From NCBI GenBank assembly GCA_034437215.1, contig DAOTVC010000150.1:1-34426 (forward strand): a stretch of DNA of 34,426 nt, given 5' to 3'. Below are positions 21,299 to 30,800 of the stretch, one piece after another; position 1 is the first letter of the stretch, and each line of letters starts with the position of its first letter. The position numbers were made by a program, and so were the translations under genes. The notes beneath the pieces are model-generated. The model was not told where the DNA came from. It ran no database searches and saw only the letters and a list, made by a program, of their open reading frames with translations. The stretch is from DAOTVC01 sp034437215. GTDB lineage: Bacteria; Chloroflexota; Anaerolineae; B4-G1; SLSP01.

Positions 21299-23389
21299 AT
21301 GTCCTTACCCGAACCCGTTCTCGATGATCTGCGCTTCCAACGCGACCTGGTGGATGAGGCACGGCGCCGTATTATCCGCTACTGTCCGGAGTGGACCGAC
21401 TACAACCTCAGCGATCCGGGCATTACCCTCATCGAGCTCTTCGCCTGGATGACGGAGCTCCTCACCTACCGTCTCAACCGCGTGCCGGAGAAGAACTACG
21501 TCAAGTTCCTGGAGCTCCTCGGCGTGCACCTGCAGCCCCCCAGCAGCGCCCGCACGGAGCTGACCTTCTGGCTTTCGACCCCCTTCCCCATCCGACCGGA
21601 GGATACGACGGTGGCCGTCGTGCCGGAGGGGACGGAGGTGACGACCCAACGGCTGGACGAGGAGAACGAGGTCACCTTCACCACGGACAGACGTCTGATC
21701 ATCGCCCCCCTCAACCTGACGCAACTGCGCCGCGAGGGGGAGATCAACAAGAACTACCTGCCCCGCCTCAACGTCGAGGTCTTCAAGGCCTTCCAGGAGA
21801 CTCCCGAGCAGGGCGATACCTTCTACATCGGGCTGGACGATAGCCAGAGCGTTGAAGGACAGATCCTGCAGCTCTTCTTCGAGTCCGAGGAGACCCAGGC
21901 TACGGGCATCCGCCGCGAGGATCCCCCGCTGGTCTGGGAGGTATCCCTGGGCAACGGCGAATGGGGCGAGGTGCGCCCCAGCAAGCGCCAGGGGGAGGAG
22001 GATACGACCGGGGGCCTCAACAACCCGCAGGGGCGGATCACCCTCTACCTCCCCCTCACCATGCAGCCTGACGAGGTGCAGGGACGGCAGGGCTACTGGC
22101 TGCGCTGCCGTTACGAGCAGCGGCGCCCGGAGCAGGGGCGCTACGCGAAGTCCCCGCGCATTCGCCGCATCGAGGTCTTTACCATCGGAGCGACGGTGCC
22201 GGCAACCCACGCCATCATCCAGGAGGACGAGCGACTGGGGCTGAGCAGCGGCGACGCCGGACAGATCTTCCACCTGGAGCACGCTCCGCTGCTCCTGCCG
22301 GAGAGAGAGGAGACGGTGCTCGTCGAAGAGCTGCGCGGTGGCGAGCTGGTCCTCGTCCCCTGGGAGCGTGTGGAGGACTTCTCACGTTCCAGCCGTTACG
22401 ACCGTCACTTCACCCTGGATCTGGCCACGGGCGAGGTCGCCTTCGGCCCCAGTGTACGTCAGGCCGACGGCTCCGTCCGGCAGTACGGGCGGGTGCCGGA
22501 GTCGGGACGGGAGATCCGCTTCAGCCGCTACCGCTACGGCGGGGGCGCGGCGGGCAACGTGCCGACGGGCAGCCTCCAGGTCTTGCGCTCCGCCTTCCCC
22601 TACATCGACCGGGTCAGCAACCTCCGGCGTGCGGATGGGGGACGGGACCAGGAGAGCCTGGAGGAGGCCAAGTTACGGGCCCGCCGGGAGATACGGGCTC
22701 AGCAGCGGGCCGTGACCGCCGAGGACTTCGAGAATCTGGCGCAGCGGGCCAGCCGGGCCGTCGCACGCGTCAAGTGCCGGGCACCGAGCCAGGGACGCGG
22801 CAATCTGCCTCCCGGCATGGTGGAGCTGCTGCTGGTCCCCGCCGTCTTCGAGGCCCTGAGGGCCAACGACCTCTCGAAGCTGGCCCTCGACCCGGTTCTG
22901 CGCGAGCAGGTTCTCACCCACCTGGACGCCTACCGCCTGCTCACGACGACGCTCAACGTGCGCGAGCCCCGCTACATCGGGGTAATGATTACCGCCGAGA
23001 TCGTCCCCCTGGAGTACAGCCATCCGGAGACGGTGCGGGCCCGGGTCGCCGAGAGGCTACAGGCCTACTTGAGCCCCCTGTCCCTCGACTACGAGGCGCT
23101 CTTCTCGGAGATGGTAGGGCATCCCTGGCAAGGGTGGCCCTTCGGACGCGATCTCTACGTCTCCGAGCTCTTCTCGCTCATCCAGCAGGTGCCAGGGGTC
23201 AAGCACGTACTGGACGTGCACCTCGCCCACCGGTCCGTCGTACCCGTGGAGGAGGGGGAGGTGCAGGAGCTTACGCCCGAGGAGGCGGAGGCCCGGGCAC
23301 CCCAGCCCCTCGCGGGACGGCGCCTACCCGTACCGGAGGACACCCTGCTCTGCTCGCTCGAACACACCGTCAAGCTGGTGGAGCTATGA
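21299..23389 (+). CDS. Baseplate wedge protein, gp6/J-like (Afp11/Pvc11-like)
   Basis: This 696-residue protein is the large baseplate protein of Afp-like systems. It starts with LRFQRDLVDEARRRI, YNLSDPGITLIELFAWMTE and LTYRLNRVPEKNYVKFLELLG, the typical N-terminal block of eCIS baseplate J-like proteins. The C-terminal half has LRRADGGRDQESLEEAKLRA and TAEDFENLAQRASRAVARVK, then an LxPxxLDYEALF-type region, as in gpJ and T4 gp6. It would form the iris ring of the wedge together with gp25 and the gpI-like partner. The stop overlaps the next start (ATGA), so the two wedge proteins are translationally coupled. The ATG at 21299 has GGAGAAGA upstream. Confidence 0.93.
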   Translation: MSLPEPVLDDLRFQRDLVDEARRRIIRYCPEWTDYNLSDPGITLIELFAWMTELLTYRLNRVPEKNYVKFLELLGVHLQPPSSARTELTFWLSTPFPIRPEDTTVAVVPEGTEVTTQRLDEENEVTFTTDRRLIIAPLNLTQLRREGEINKNYLPRLNVEVFKAFQETPEQGDTFYIGLDDSQSVEGQILQLFFESEETQATGIRREDPPLVWEVSLGNGEWGEVRPSKRQGEEDTTGGLNNPQGRITLYLPLTMQPDEVQGRQGYWLRCRYEQRRPEQGRYAKSPRIRRIEVFTIGATVPATHAIIQEDERLGLSSGDAGQIFHLEHAPLLLPEREETVLVEELRGGELVLVPWERVEDFSRSSRYDRHFTLDLATGEVAFGPSVRQADGSVRQYGRVPESGREIRFSRYRYGGGAAGNVPTGSLQVLRSAFPYIDRVSNLRRADGGRDQESLEEAKLRARREIRAQQRAVTAEDFENLAQRASRAVARVKCRAPSQGRGNLPPGMVELLLVPAVFEALRANDLSKLALDPVLREQVLTHLDAYRLLTTTLNVREPRYIGVMITAEIVPLEYSHPETVRARVAERLQAYLSPLSLDYEALFSEMVGHPWQGWPFGRDLYVSELFSLIQQVPGVKHVLDVHLAHRSVVPVEEGEVQELTPEEAEARAPQPLAGRRLPVPEDTLLCSLEHTVKLVEL

Positions 23390-24336
23390 ATCGTCCCTCG
23401 CCCCTGATCGTAGATCATGTGACGGACTTGAACCTGCGCTATCCGGGCGAGCCACTGGTGCTGTTCACGCGTGTATCGACCGCGGAAACGCTGCCCGGTT
23501 ACGTCTTGCGCGTCACCCTCCCGGCGGGCCTGGCCATCCAGGGGTACGTCCCGCCCGCGCAACAGGAGGGCCTGGTGCCGCGCATCGTACGCTGGCCCGA
23601 GGGGGGGCAGACGGTCACCTGGCAGGTGGAGGAGACTGTCGAGCCGGAGGAGCAACACGAGTACCGGCTCCTCGTACAGGTTGAGCGCCTGGATGAGCCG
23701 GTAACGCTCGTGAGCCGGGCCTTTCTCGAGCCCGCCAACGACGAGGAGAGCCGGATCGAGGAGAGCACCGGCATCGAGGTGCAGACGAAGAGCCGCTATC
23801 TCCGCCATCTCCCCGCTCTCTACGACGATGACGAGTTCATGGGGCGCTTCCTGATGCTCTTCGAGAGCTTCTGGACGCCCATCGAGGGGCAGATCGACCA
23901 ACTGCCCTACCTCTTCGATCCCAAGACGACACCGCCTGACCTGCTGCCCTGGCTCGCTTCCTGGCTGAACCTCGTGTTGGACGCGCGCTGGTCGGAGAGC
24001 AAGCGTCGCAAGCTCATCCAGTCAGCCGTACGGCTCTACAGAACCCGGGGCACGCGGCGGGGACTGGCCGACTATCTGGAGATCTATGCAGGCGTGCGCC
24101 CGCAGATCGTGGAGCACCGAGCGCGGAACCTCATTCTAGGTCAGGAAGCACGGTTGGGACAGGGAGTGGCTCTGGGTACCCGCAACGCCCCCCACACCTT
24201 CACCGTCACGCTCTCCCTGCCCGACATGGAGGATGAAGAAGCGGCAGTCCGGCGCCGCACCTTGGAACAGATCATTGAGGCAGAAAAGCCGGCCCACACG
24301 GCCTACGAGTTGATTATCGACAGTACCAAAAGTTAG
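23386..24336 (+). CDS. Baseplate protein, gpI/gp7-like (Afp12 position) with N-terminal beta domain
   Basis: The 316-residue protein begins in the stop codon of the J-like gene (ATGA). The C-terminal two thirds match the CIS/phage tail protein I family: SRYLRHLPALYDDDEFMGRF, FWTPIEGQIDQLPYLFDPKT, LLPWLASWLNLVLD and KLIQSAVRLYRTRGTRRGLA, then YLEIYAG. The N-terminal 110 residues are a separate beta-sandwich (PLVLFTRVSTAETLPGYVLR, QTVTWQVEETVEPEEQHEYR) like CARDB/DUF11 domains. In Afp-like baseplates this position is taken by the larger Afp12; here it is shorter and closer to P2 gpI. A longer open frame begins upstream at 22774 inside the J-like gene, but that part is only an overlapping shadow. 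Confidence 0.88.
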   Translation: MNRPSPLIVDHVTDLNLRYPGEPLVLFTRVSTAETLPGYVLRVTLPAGLAIQGYVPPAQQEGLVPRIVRWPEGGQTVTWQVEETVEPEEQHEYRLLVQVERLDEPVTLVSRAFLEPANDEESRIEESTGIEVQTKSRYLRHLPALYDDDEFMGRFLMLFESFWTPIEGQIDQLPYLFDPKTTPPDLLPWLASWLNLVLDARWSESKRRKLIQSAVRLYRTRGTRRGLADYLEIYAGVRPQIVEHRARNLILGQEARLGQGVALGTRNAPHTFTVTLSLPDMEDEEAAVRRRTLEQIIEAEKPAHTAYELIIDSTKS

Positions 24337-24371
24337 ATTTTCACGATATAATAAGTATTAGGATCTGCAAA

Positions 24372-24397
24372 GCGTGATGTCCCTAGGGACCTCACGC
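24372..24397 (+). other. Intergenic hairpin in front of the DUF4159-like gene
   Basis: GCGTGA-T-GTCCC pairs with GGGAC-C-TCACGC across two loop bases, with one mismatch. A TATAAT lies 20 nt upstream at 24347-24352, without a clear -35 box. No T-run follows, so this is either a leader structure or a weak attenuator behind the baseplate operon. Confidence 0.5.
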
Positions 24398-24434
24398 GTT
24401 GCATGTCACCTCAACTAGAGGCAAGAGGAGAGTA

Positions 24435-25589
24435 ATGGCAACCAACAACGAGATCATCCGAGCTTTTCCGGCGAAGCGCCTACACCCGATCGATGGTCTG
24501 GCAGTGACGGCGACAATCTGGGGAGAAGCGCACGCCTACCACCGTCTGCGAGAGGTGGCCCACAACCGGTTGGCCCACGGACCGGGCATCCTCGTCGGCC
24601 TGGAGGTTATCGCCAGCGACCCACCGGACTCCTCGGTCTACATCCTGCCGGGACTGGCCGTTGCCCCCACCGGTGAGATTATCATCGTCGAGGAACCCGT
24701 CGCCTACAGCTTCGGATCCTCAGAGGGCAATCTGCAGCTCCTGTTGACCTACGGGGAGAGCCAACCCCGGGTCGAGGACAGCACCGATGAGGAGCGTCTC
24801 TACATCCACGCGCAGTTCGGGGTAGAGGCCCAGCCTCTGAACTCCGGCGTTGAGGGGGTAGAGCTGGCCCGGGTCCGTCGCCGGGGAGATGACGCGCCCA
24901 TCACCGATCCGGACGACCCCGAACAGCCCGCCGAGAACGAGATCGATCTCCGCTTCCGGCGCGAGCTAACCCCCACCTCCTCCAAGCCGGCCCACCTGGG
25001 CGTCGTCTACCTCGGCGAGAAAGCAGAGGCCCACGGTCAGGGCGTCCGGGCGCTCGGGCAGGCACTGCGCGCACAGGGCACACCCTTGTGGGTGGATGAT
25101 GACCTCGGTTTGGACGGCGGATGGTCGGGCTACACGCTGCTCTACGTCGTCGGTCGAGGCGCCTTCGAAGTGTCTCGGGAGACCATGACCGCGCTGTACG
25201 ACTACCTGCAAGAGGGGGGCTCCATCTTCATGGAGAGCTGCGGCAGCGGTGAGGAGGACACGGCGGCAGCCTTTGCGGCCTTCCAAGAGCTGCTGGACTC
25301 CCTGGGCATTCAGGTGGAGCCGGTGGAGAGGGGCAACCCTCTGCTCAACAGTCCCCACATCTTCGCCACGCCCCCCCAGGGCTGTGCGAGCCCCACGGAG
25401 CCACTTCTCCTCGCGGGGGAAGGCGTGCTGCTCAGTCGAGCCGACTACGGATGCCTCTGGCAGGGCGGGCCAACGGATAATCCGGCCGAACGCGAAAGCA
25501 TCCGAGCGGCTCAGGAGATAGGAGCCAACATCGTGACCCATGCCGTGGAGCGAGAGGAGCGCACACCTGAGGGCGGAGAGGAATCCTAG
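24435..25589 (+). CDS. Baseplate-associated protein with C-terminal DUF4159-like domain
   Basis: The 384-residue protein starts at the ATG at 24435, which has AGAGGAGAG upstream; an ATG 12 codons earlier lacks a binding site and was rejected. The N-terminal 150 residues (RLHPIDGLAVTATIWGEAHA, YHRLREVAHNRLAHGPGILV, GLEV, VYILPGLAVAPTGEIIIVEE) match a family common next to CIS and phage baseplate genes, whose role is undefined. From about residue 185 a Rossmann-like region follows (HLGVVYLGEKAEAHGQGVRA, GYTLLYVVGRGAFEVS, ALYDYLQEGGSIFMESCGSG), matching DUF4159, a class-I-amidotransferase-like fold. A catalytic Cys is not evident; C in MESCG is the only candidate there. It might be a binding domain for the target or host surface. 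No Afp13-type fibre occurs, so this is one candidate for target contact. Confidence 0.75.
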   Translation: MATNNEIIRAFPAKRLHPIDGLAVTATIWGEAHAYHRLREVAHNRLAHGPGILVGLEVIASDPPDSSVYILPGLAVAPTGEIIIVEEPVAYSFGSSEGNLQLLLTYGESQPRVEDSTDEERLYIHAQFGVEAQPLNSGVEGVELARVRRRGDDAPITDPDDPEQPAENEIDLRFRRELTPTSSKPAHLGVVYLGEKAEAHGQGVRALGQALRAQGTPLWVDDDLGLDGGWSGYTLLYVVGRGAFEVSRETMTALYDYLQEGGSIFMESCGSGEEDTAAAFAAFQELLDSLGIQVEPVERGNPLLNSPHIFATPPQGCASPTEPLLLAGEGVLLSRADYGCLWQGGPTDNPAERESIRAAQEIGANIVTHAVEREERTPEGGEES

Positions 25590-25690
25590 AGAGACCTCTC
25601 CCTCATTTTTCGTTAATCCATTGAGATCAATCAGATAAGAAGTGAGCATCATGGACCATTTTCACTTATGGGCAGGGGCCAAGGATCATC

Positions 25691-26410
25691 ATGGACAACA
25701 GTAATCTAATTGAAGTTGTGGACAGGGACGGCTGGCGTAAGGAGTTTCCCCTACAAAAGCGTATCGTCTACATCGGAAGCGATAGCCACAACGATATCGT
25801 CCTGGAGGCCAGCAGAGGCAGCGGCATTATCGCCCGCCACCTCCAGCTGATCGGCATGACCACCGGGGGGTATCGGCTGGTGAACCTGGGGAGCAGTGAG
25901 ATTGAGATCGAGGAGAGCAATCCTCTCCCGCCCCATGCGACCACAGAGGTGCTCGACGGATTGCGACTTCACGTGGGGCAGTTCCGACTGGTCTTTCGGC
26001 TGAGCGGGAGTGCTGGCGTGGCCCAGTCCCGCCAGGCTCCATCGCAGGCCATCGGGCTGGCCCTCTCACTCCCCCATCGCCAGCTCACCCCCGACGCTCC
26101 GCTGGAGGGCGCGATCATCGTCAAAAACCGCGGCAATCAGGCCGGCGTGCAGTTCCGGCTCTCCTTGGAGGGGCTGAGCAGCGACTCCTATGAGGTGGGA
26201 CCGGCCCCCCTGCTCTTTCCCAACGCCGAAAAGGCCATCTCCGTGAGGATCTATCATCCTCACGGACCCTCACTGCCTGCGGGCAAGCATCCCATCACGG
26301 TGCGGGCGAGCGCACCCGAGGCCTATCCTAACGAGAGTGCCGAAGTCCGGGAGACGATCGAAGTGCTACCACTCTACGAACACAGCCTACGACTGGTGCC
26401 TTATGGGTAA
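25691..26410 (+). CDS. FHA-domain protein with C-terminal Ig-like domain
   Basis: The 239-residue protein has an FHA-like fold at residues 1-105: RIVYIGSDSHNDIVLEA, GIIARHLQLIG and YRLVNLGSSEIEIEE. FHA domains bind phosphothreonine, but here the conserved Arg of the GR turn is Ser, the Ser before RH is not obvious, and the NG loop is missing, so phosphopeptide binding may be lost. Residues about 118-232 are a beta-sandwich (LEGAIIVKNRGNQAGVQFRL) like CARDB or NPCBM-associated domains. No signal peptide is seen. Its stop overlaps the start of the next gene by 8 nt, indicating joint translation. AAGGA lies 6 nt before the ATG. In type VI secretion, FHA proteins sit in the threonine-phosphorylation switch; a similar role here is only a suggestion. 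Confidence 0.75.
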   Translation: MDNSNLIEVVDRDGWRKEFPLQKRIVYIGSDSHNDIVLEASRGSGIIARHLQLIGMTTGGYRLVNLGSSEIEIEESNPLPPHATTEVLDGLRLHVGQFRLVFRLSGSAGVAQSRQAPSQAIGLALSLPHRQLTPDAPLEGAIIVKNRGNQAGVQFRLSLEGLSSDSYEVGPAPLLFPNAEKAISVRIYHPHGPSLPAGKHPITVRASAPEAYPNESAEVRETIEVLPLYEHSLRLVPYG

Positions 26411-27395
26411 ACAGAAGGTCTTATTCGTCCAAAGAGTAGTTGTGATCTTGTCGCTCAGCCTGTTGAGCGGATGTGGCGCCCGTACCTCGGGCTTCAGTTG
26501 GCGAACCGTGGGTTGGATCGCGGTTATCCTGGGACTCCTTGTCGGCGTCCTGCTGCTGATGCCTCTGATCAGACGCTGGCAGAGACGCCACGGGCAACGC
26601 CGCTACCGTCTGGAGATACGGAATGAGGGCAATGTGCGCAGCCGCTACGCTCTCGAGGCCGACGCACCGCCCGACAGCCTCAACTTCGTCTTTACCGTGA
26701 ACGGCACCCCGCTCCACGGGAGGCTTATCACGACCACGACCGACGCCCCGGCCCCTCAACCCAGCGCTGCGCCCACCGCCGCGCCACGGGAAGGTGGTGG
26801 TCCCGCCGCCGGTCTTCAGAAGGCGAAGCAGGTCGGAGGCGTCGTAGGGGGTCTCAGCGGGACGATCTCGACGGTCCTTATCTCCATCGGCAACTTGCTT
26901 CCCTACTCGGCGGGACTGCCCTTCATCCGCCTCGGCAGTAAGCTCCGCCGGGGACAGAGCAGCGTCGATCGCGTGGGCCAGACGGGGTCAGCCATGAAGC
27001 GCCAGGCGGGGCGGACCAAGGTGCGCGCGCCCTCCGGCAGATCCGGACGTCAAGCCGCTCCTCCTCCCCCACCCGGGGGAGCGAGCACTATTTCCGGCAC
27101 CGCGTCCGCCCTTGTAGCCATGGAAACGGAGTGGGTGGAGACGCCCTTTGTCGAACCAGGAGGGGTTCTGACCCTGGACCTGCTCGTGCAACCGGAGAAC
27201 CCCTACCGTCCGCAGCACGTGCCCTTCACCCTACGCTCCAGATCGTTAGAATGGGAAGGAGCCCCGGTGGTGGCGGAGGAGACGCTGGTACGTCTGGCAG
27301 GGCTTACCCCCTTCCAGAAGTTCGGCCCCTTCATCCTTCTGGCGGTAGGCGCCATCCTGGTCCTGTTAGGAGCCTCACTCCTCCTCGGTGGCTAA
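26403..27395 (+). CDS. Lipoprotein-like membrane protein, unknown
   Basis: The 330-residue protein starts at the ATG at 26403 inside the FHA gene. A signal sequence VVVILSLSLLSGC ends in a lipobox (C24). Oddly, a second hydrophobic helix follows at once (VGWIAVILGLLVGVLLLMPL, about 35-55), and a third closes the protein (FGPFILLAVGAILVLLGASL, about 306-325). Between them are a short beta region (YRLEIRNEGNVRSRYALEAD) and a Pro/Ala/Gly-rich linker of about 100 residues with KQVGGVVGGLSGTISTVLIS, which is Gly-rich and apolar. No known family is recognised. It may anchor the neighbouring FHA protein to the membrane. The upstream ATG at 26337 was rejected because it would remove the N-terminal signal sequence from its place. 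Confidence 0.7.
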   Translation: MGKQKVLFVQRVVVILSLSLLSGCGARTSGFSWRTVGWIAVILGLLVGVLLLMPLIRRWQRRHGQRRYRLEIRNEGNVRSRYALEADAPPDSLNFVFTVNGTPLHGRLITTTTDAPAPQPSAAPTAAPREGGGPAAGLQKAKQVGGVVGGLSGTISTVLISIGNLLPYSAGLPFIRLGSKLRRGQSSVDRVGQTGSAMKRQAGRTKVRAPSGRSGRQAAPPPPPGGASTISGTASALVAMETEWVETPFVEPGGVLTLDLLVQPENPYRPQHVPFTLRSRSLEWEGAPVVAEETLVRLAGLTPFQKFGPFILLAVGAILVLLGASLLLGG

Positions 27396-27603
27396 ACCTA
27401 TCTCAGAAAGCGCAGTACAGGGTTTCCCTGAAAGAAGGTAAGAACTAAGCGCAGAGGGCGCAGAGATGGCTTACTATTTTCAAGGTTTGCACCTCCATCT
27501 CGGGTAACACCCTGACGGAGGGCGCGCTCGTGACAAGTAAGGGAAGGATCGAGTATTAGACGGCTGGTGGTTAGGGAGAGGTTGGGAAGGCCTCACGTCT
27601 TGC

Positions 27604-27634
27604 TTGAGCCGGTGAACTAATTCAATGGTATACT
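27604..27634 (+). promoter_or_regulatory. Extended -10 sigma-70-like promoter
   Basis: TTGAGC (27604-27609) and TATACT (27629-27634) are 19 nt apart, which is long, but TGG directly before the -10 box gives the extended TGn motif. It would drive the large FHA gene and the FG-GAP gene behind it, with the palindromic repeat in the leader. This would make the last two genes a transcription unit separate from the baseplate operon. Confidence 0.5.
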
Positions 27635-27672
27635 TCTACCAAAGCATGGGGCATCTCACTCGATGACGATTG

Positions 27673-27771
27673 GGGTGGGTTTCAACCCAGTGATGAGCTA
27701 TCCATGGCTGAAACGTGAGGGGCTCGCGGTTTACGTTTCACGCCTCGGTCTAACTCAAGCGAAACCCACCC
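27673..27771. repeat. Small MITE-like palindromic repeat, copy 2
   Basis: The 99-bp element is bounded by perfect 11-bp inverted repeats, GGGTGGGTTTC (27673-27683) and GAAACCCACCC (27761-27771). Its left 45 bases and right 20 match copy 1 at 551-654. An inner pair GAAACGT/ACGTTTC folds the centre. Each copy keeps its own matched ends although the end sequences differ between copies, so the pairing seems to be under selection. Confidence 0.65.
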
Positions 27772-27806
27772 TGACGATTTACAGGTAGCTTATTGGAGGG
27801 GATAAG

Positions 27807-30800
27807 ATGGGCAAGCGGGCACAGCTGGAGATTATTGGTCCCGACGGAGCTGTTTTCTTCGCTCCCCTCGATCCAACACGAGGCATCACGAATATCGGTA
27901 GAGATCCCGAGAACGATGTCGTTCTGGAAAGCCCGGAGATCGCGGACTTCCATGCCGTCATTGACCACCGGGAAGCGCCCTTTCGCATCCTGGTCTTTGC
28001 GGAGGACAGTACCCGCCTCGATGGCGAGTATCTTTCACCCGATGGATCTGCAACGCTGGGCACGTGGAGCACCCTCGAGATCGACGGGCACACCCTGATT
28101 CTGATTGAAGGAGCAGAGACGGGGGGCGGACCGGAGACGGCTCCGGTTGAAGCACGCCAGACACAGGCAGCTGCAAGCGCCACGACCACAGCCCCCCCCG
28201 CAGCCCGCCGGACCCCGCCTCCCCCTGTAACCGTGGCGACCCCGGAGAGGGCGGCTCCACCTCCCACTCCGGCCCGCGTCCCCCGCGAGCCGACACCGCG
28301 CCTCCCCTCACGCCCCGCCGATGTTACCGACGACGTCATCCTCACCGACATCTCTCAGCGAGAGTGGACGGTCAACGTCGAGGAGACCGCTACCTTCACT
28401 GTAGAGATGATCAACGGCGGCCCCATCGTGGCGACCTTCGTCGTGCACGTGGAAGGGGTTCCCCAGGAATGGGTCACCCTCTCGCCTCCCGACATCAATC
28501 TCAATGAGGAGGAGCGGGGCACGGTCACCGTGACCGTCACACCGCCACGCCACCCCTCCAGCCGGGCCGGCGCTCACAATCTGGCGGTCGTCATCACCTC
28601 ACCCGATCACCCGGGACGCGCCAGCCAACGGGGCGCCACCCTGACCATCAACCCCTACTACGCCTTCGCCGCGAGCGACCTCGATCCCAAGCAGCAGACG
28701 GTGGGGGGGGCCAATCCCCGGGGGACCGCTACGATTCACATTGCCAACAAGGGCAACAGCGAGGTCCCCTTCCGGCTGGAGGCGACGGACAACCAGCGGG
28801 CCTGCACCTTCGAGTTCGAAGTGCCCGGTGAACCGACACCTTTGGCCCAGCAGGCGGAGATACGCCTGCCTCCCGAGGAGACCTTCGTCATCCCCATGCA
28901 CATCACCCCCCTGCGCCGACCCTTCATCGGGCTGCGCAAGCAGCGCCACACCTACACCGCGACCGTCTCCATGCTGACAGAGGAACAGATCCCCCGCTCC
29001 ATGCTGGGAGAGATCCTGGTGCGCCCCCTTATCGGCCCCCTGCTCATGGCTCTCATCGCTCTTCTCTTGGGAGCACTTGTCATTCTGCTCTTCAGGCCGC
29101 GCATCCACGAATTTGACGCCTCAGCAAGAGAGATCGAGGCCGGGGATGAGGTCATCTTCACCTACGATACCTCGGCCCTGGCCCGGAGGTGGGTCGAGAC
29201 CGACGAGGGCACCCTCATCACCCTGGACACCGCCGAGGGCACCTACGTCACGGCTCCAGAAGAGGACACCCTCTACACCCTGCACGCCGAGAACCTGCTC
29301 TCCCGGGTCATCGGGCTGTTAAGCCCCGAGGTGGATCCCATCCCCATCGATGTCTCGCCCCTCGAGCCCAAGATTATCGTCTTCACCGTAGACCGGCCGT
29401 TCATCATCGCCGGACAGACGGCAACCCTGCGCTGGGAGGTCGTCAACGCCAATAACGTCGTGCTCGTCGCCAATGGACAGGAGCAGACGCTGGCGCCCGC
29501 GGAGTACACGGCCGGGCGGGAGGTCGAGCCTCAGGGGACGACGGACTACACCCTGCGCGCCACCAACGAATTCGGCGGGCAGGCCGTCGACAGCCTCTCC
29601 ATCGAGGTGAAGTACCCCACACCGACCCCCCTGCCCATGCCCGTCATCCAACGCTTTTCAATCTCCCCCCGCACAATCTACGCCGGTGAGAGCGTAACCC
29701 TGACCTGGGAGACCGAGAACACGACCAAGGTGGAGATTTTGGGAGAGGAGTTCCCGCCCAACGGTGAGACGGTCCAGACGCTGAACCAGGTGGGTGTCGT
29801 GGAGTACGTGCTCATCGCCCTCTACGACGACGAGATGGGGATCCAGCAGCCTGCCCGGCGGACGAGTGCGCCTGTGCGGGTGACGGTGCTCGAGAAACCC
29901 TCCCCCACCCCCGAGCCGGAGAAGCCGGAGATTGAGGAGTTTCGCGCCGTCCCCGCCGAGGTCGTTCGGGACAGCGGGCAGCAGGTACAGCTCGTCTGGT
30001 CGGTGACCGGGGAGTTCACCAACATCGAGATCACCGGCCCCACCGTGGGCACCCTCTCCAATCTCGCGGCCAAGGGCAGCATCCCGGTCAACGCCACGGA
30101 GACCACCTTCTTCATGTTGACGGCTTACAATGACGAGCTGAACAGCAGCGCCACGACGGAGCTCACCGTGACCGAACCGCCCCCGCCCACACCCACCCCT
30201 TTGCCCGAACCCATCATCCAGTACTTCGAGCTTCAGGACGCCGACACCAATGACGAATATGGGGTCACCGAAGTCAGCGGCAGTGGGACCACCAGAATCT
30301 ACAGCGTCGACCAGAATGCGGCAGTGGTCTTCCGTTGGTCGGCCCTCAACATTCCCCAGGTAGTTCTGATCGCCGGGGACGATTCTAGCAACCGCGAGCC
30401 GGTAGGTACGTTTAATACAGTCATTAGTCAGGCCGGAGAGTACCAGCTGGTCGCGGCGAACGAGGCGGGTGTGGCCCGCTACGCCTACATCCAGGTCAAC
30501 CTCAACCCGGTGGAGGTTCCCCCGGCCCCCTACGATCTGGACGTCGATACCCCTGCCCTTCCGGGTCAGCCCTTCGACCTGGTGTGGTCCTACGATCCCA
30601 ATCACATCGACGACATCATCGGTTTCCGCATCTATCGGGCGCAATCCCCTAGTGGTCCCTGGAACCGCATTGCAGATGAAACGACTTTGAACAACACAGA
30701 CCGAACGTGGACAGAGGAAGATCCAAGGTGCGGGATGTACTACTACGTCGCGGCCGTCTACGTGGATATCGATGGTAACAAGCAGGAGACGGCCCCCAGC

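Larger units (their letters stand above)
27396..27806 (+). other. Intergenic region before the large FHA protein
   Basis: The 411-nt gap contains an extended -10 promoter at 27604-27634 and the second copy of the small palindromic repeat at 27673-27771. Near 27590-27610 a short piece (CTCACGTCTTGCTTGAGC) resembles a fragment of copy 1 of that repeat. The first 190 nt, including GCGCAGAGGGCGCAGAG, show no gene and no terminator that could be recognised. Confidence 0.6.

Noticed and set aside
22774..23385. Extended N-terminus of the gpI-like gene
   Set aside because: The upstream part overlaps the J-like gene in another frame and is Arg/Gly/Pro-rich without domain features. The ATGA overlap at 23386 is a normal coupled start.
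25689..27395. Functional phosphothreonine switch (FHA with kinase and phosphatase)
   Set aside because: Key FHA residues are changed and no Ser/Thr kinase or PP2C phosphatase gene is in the window.
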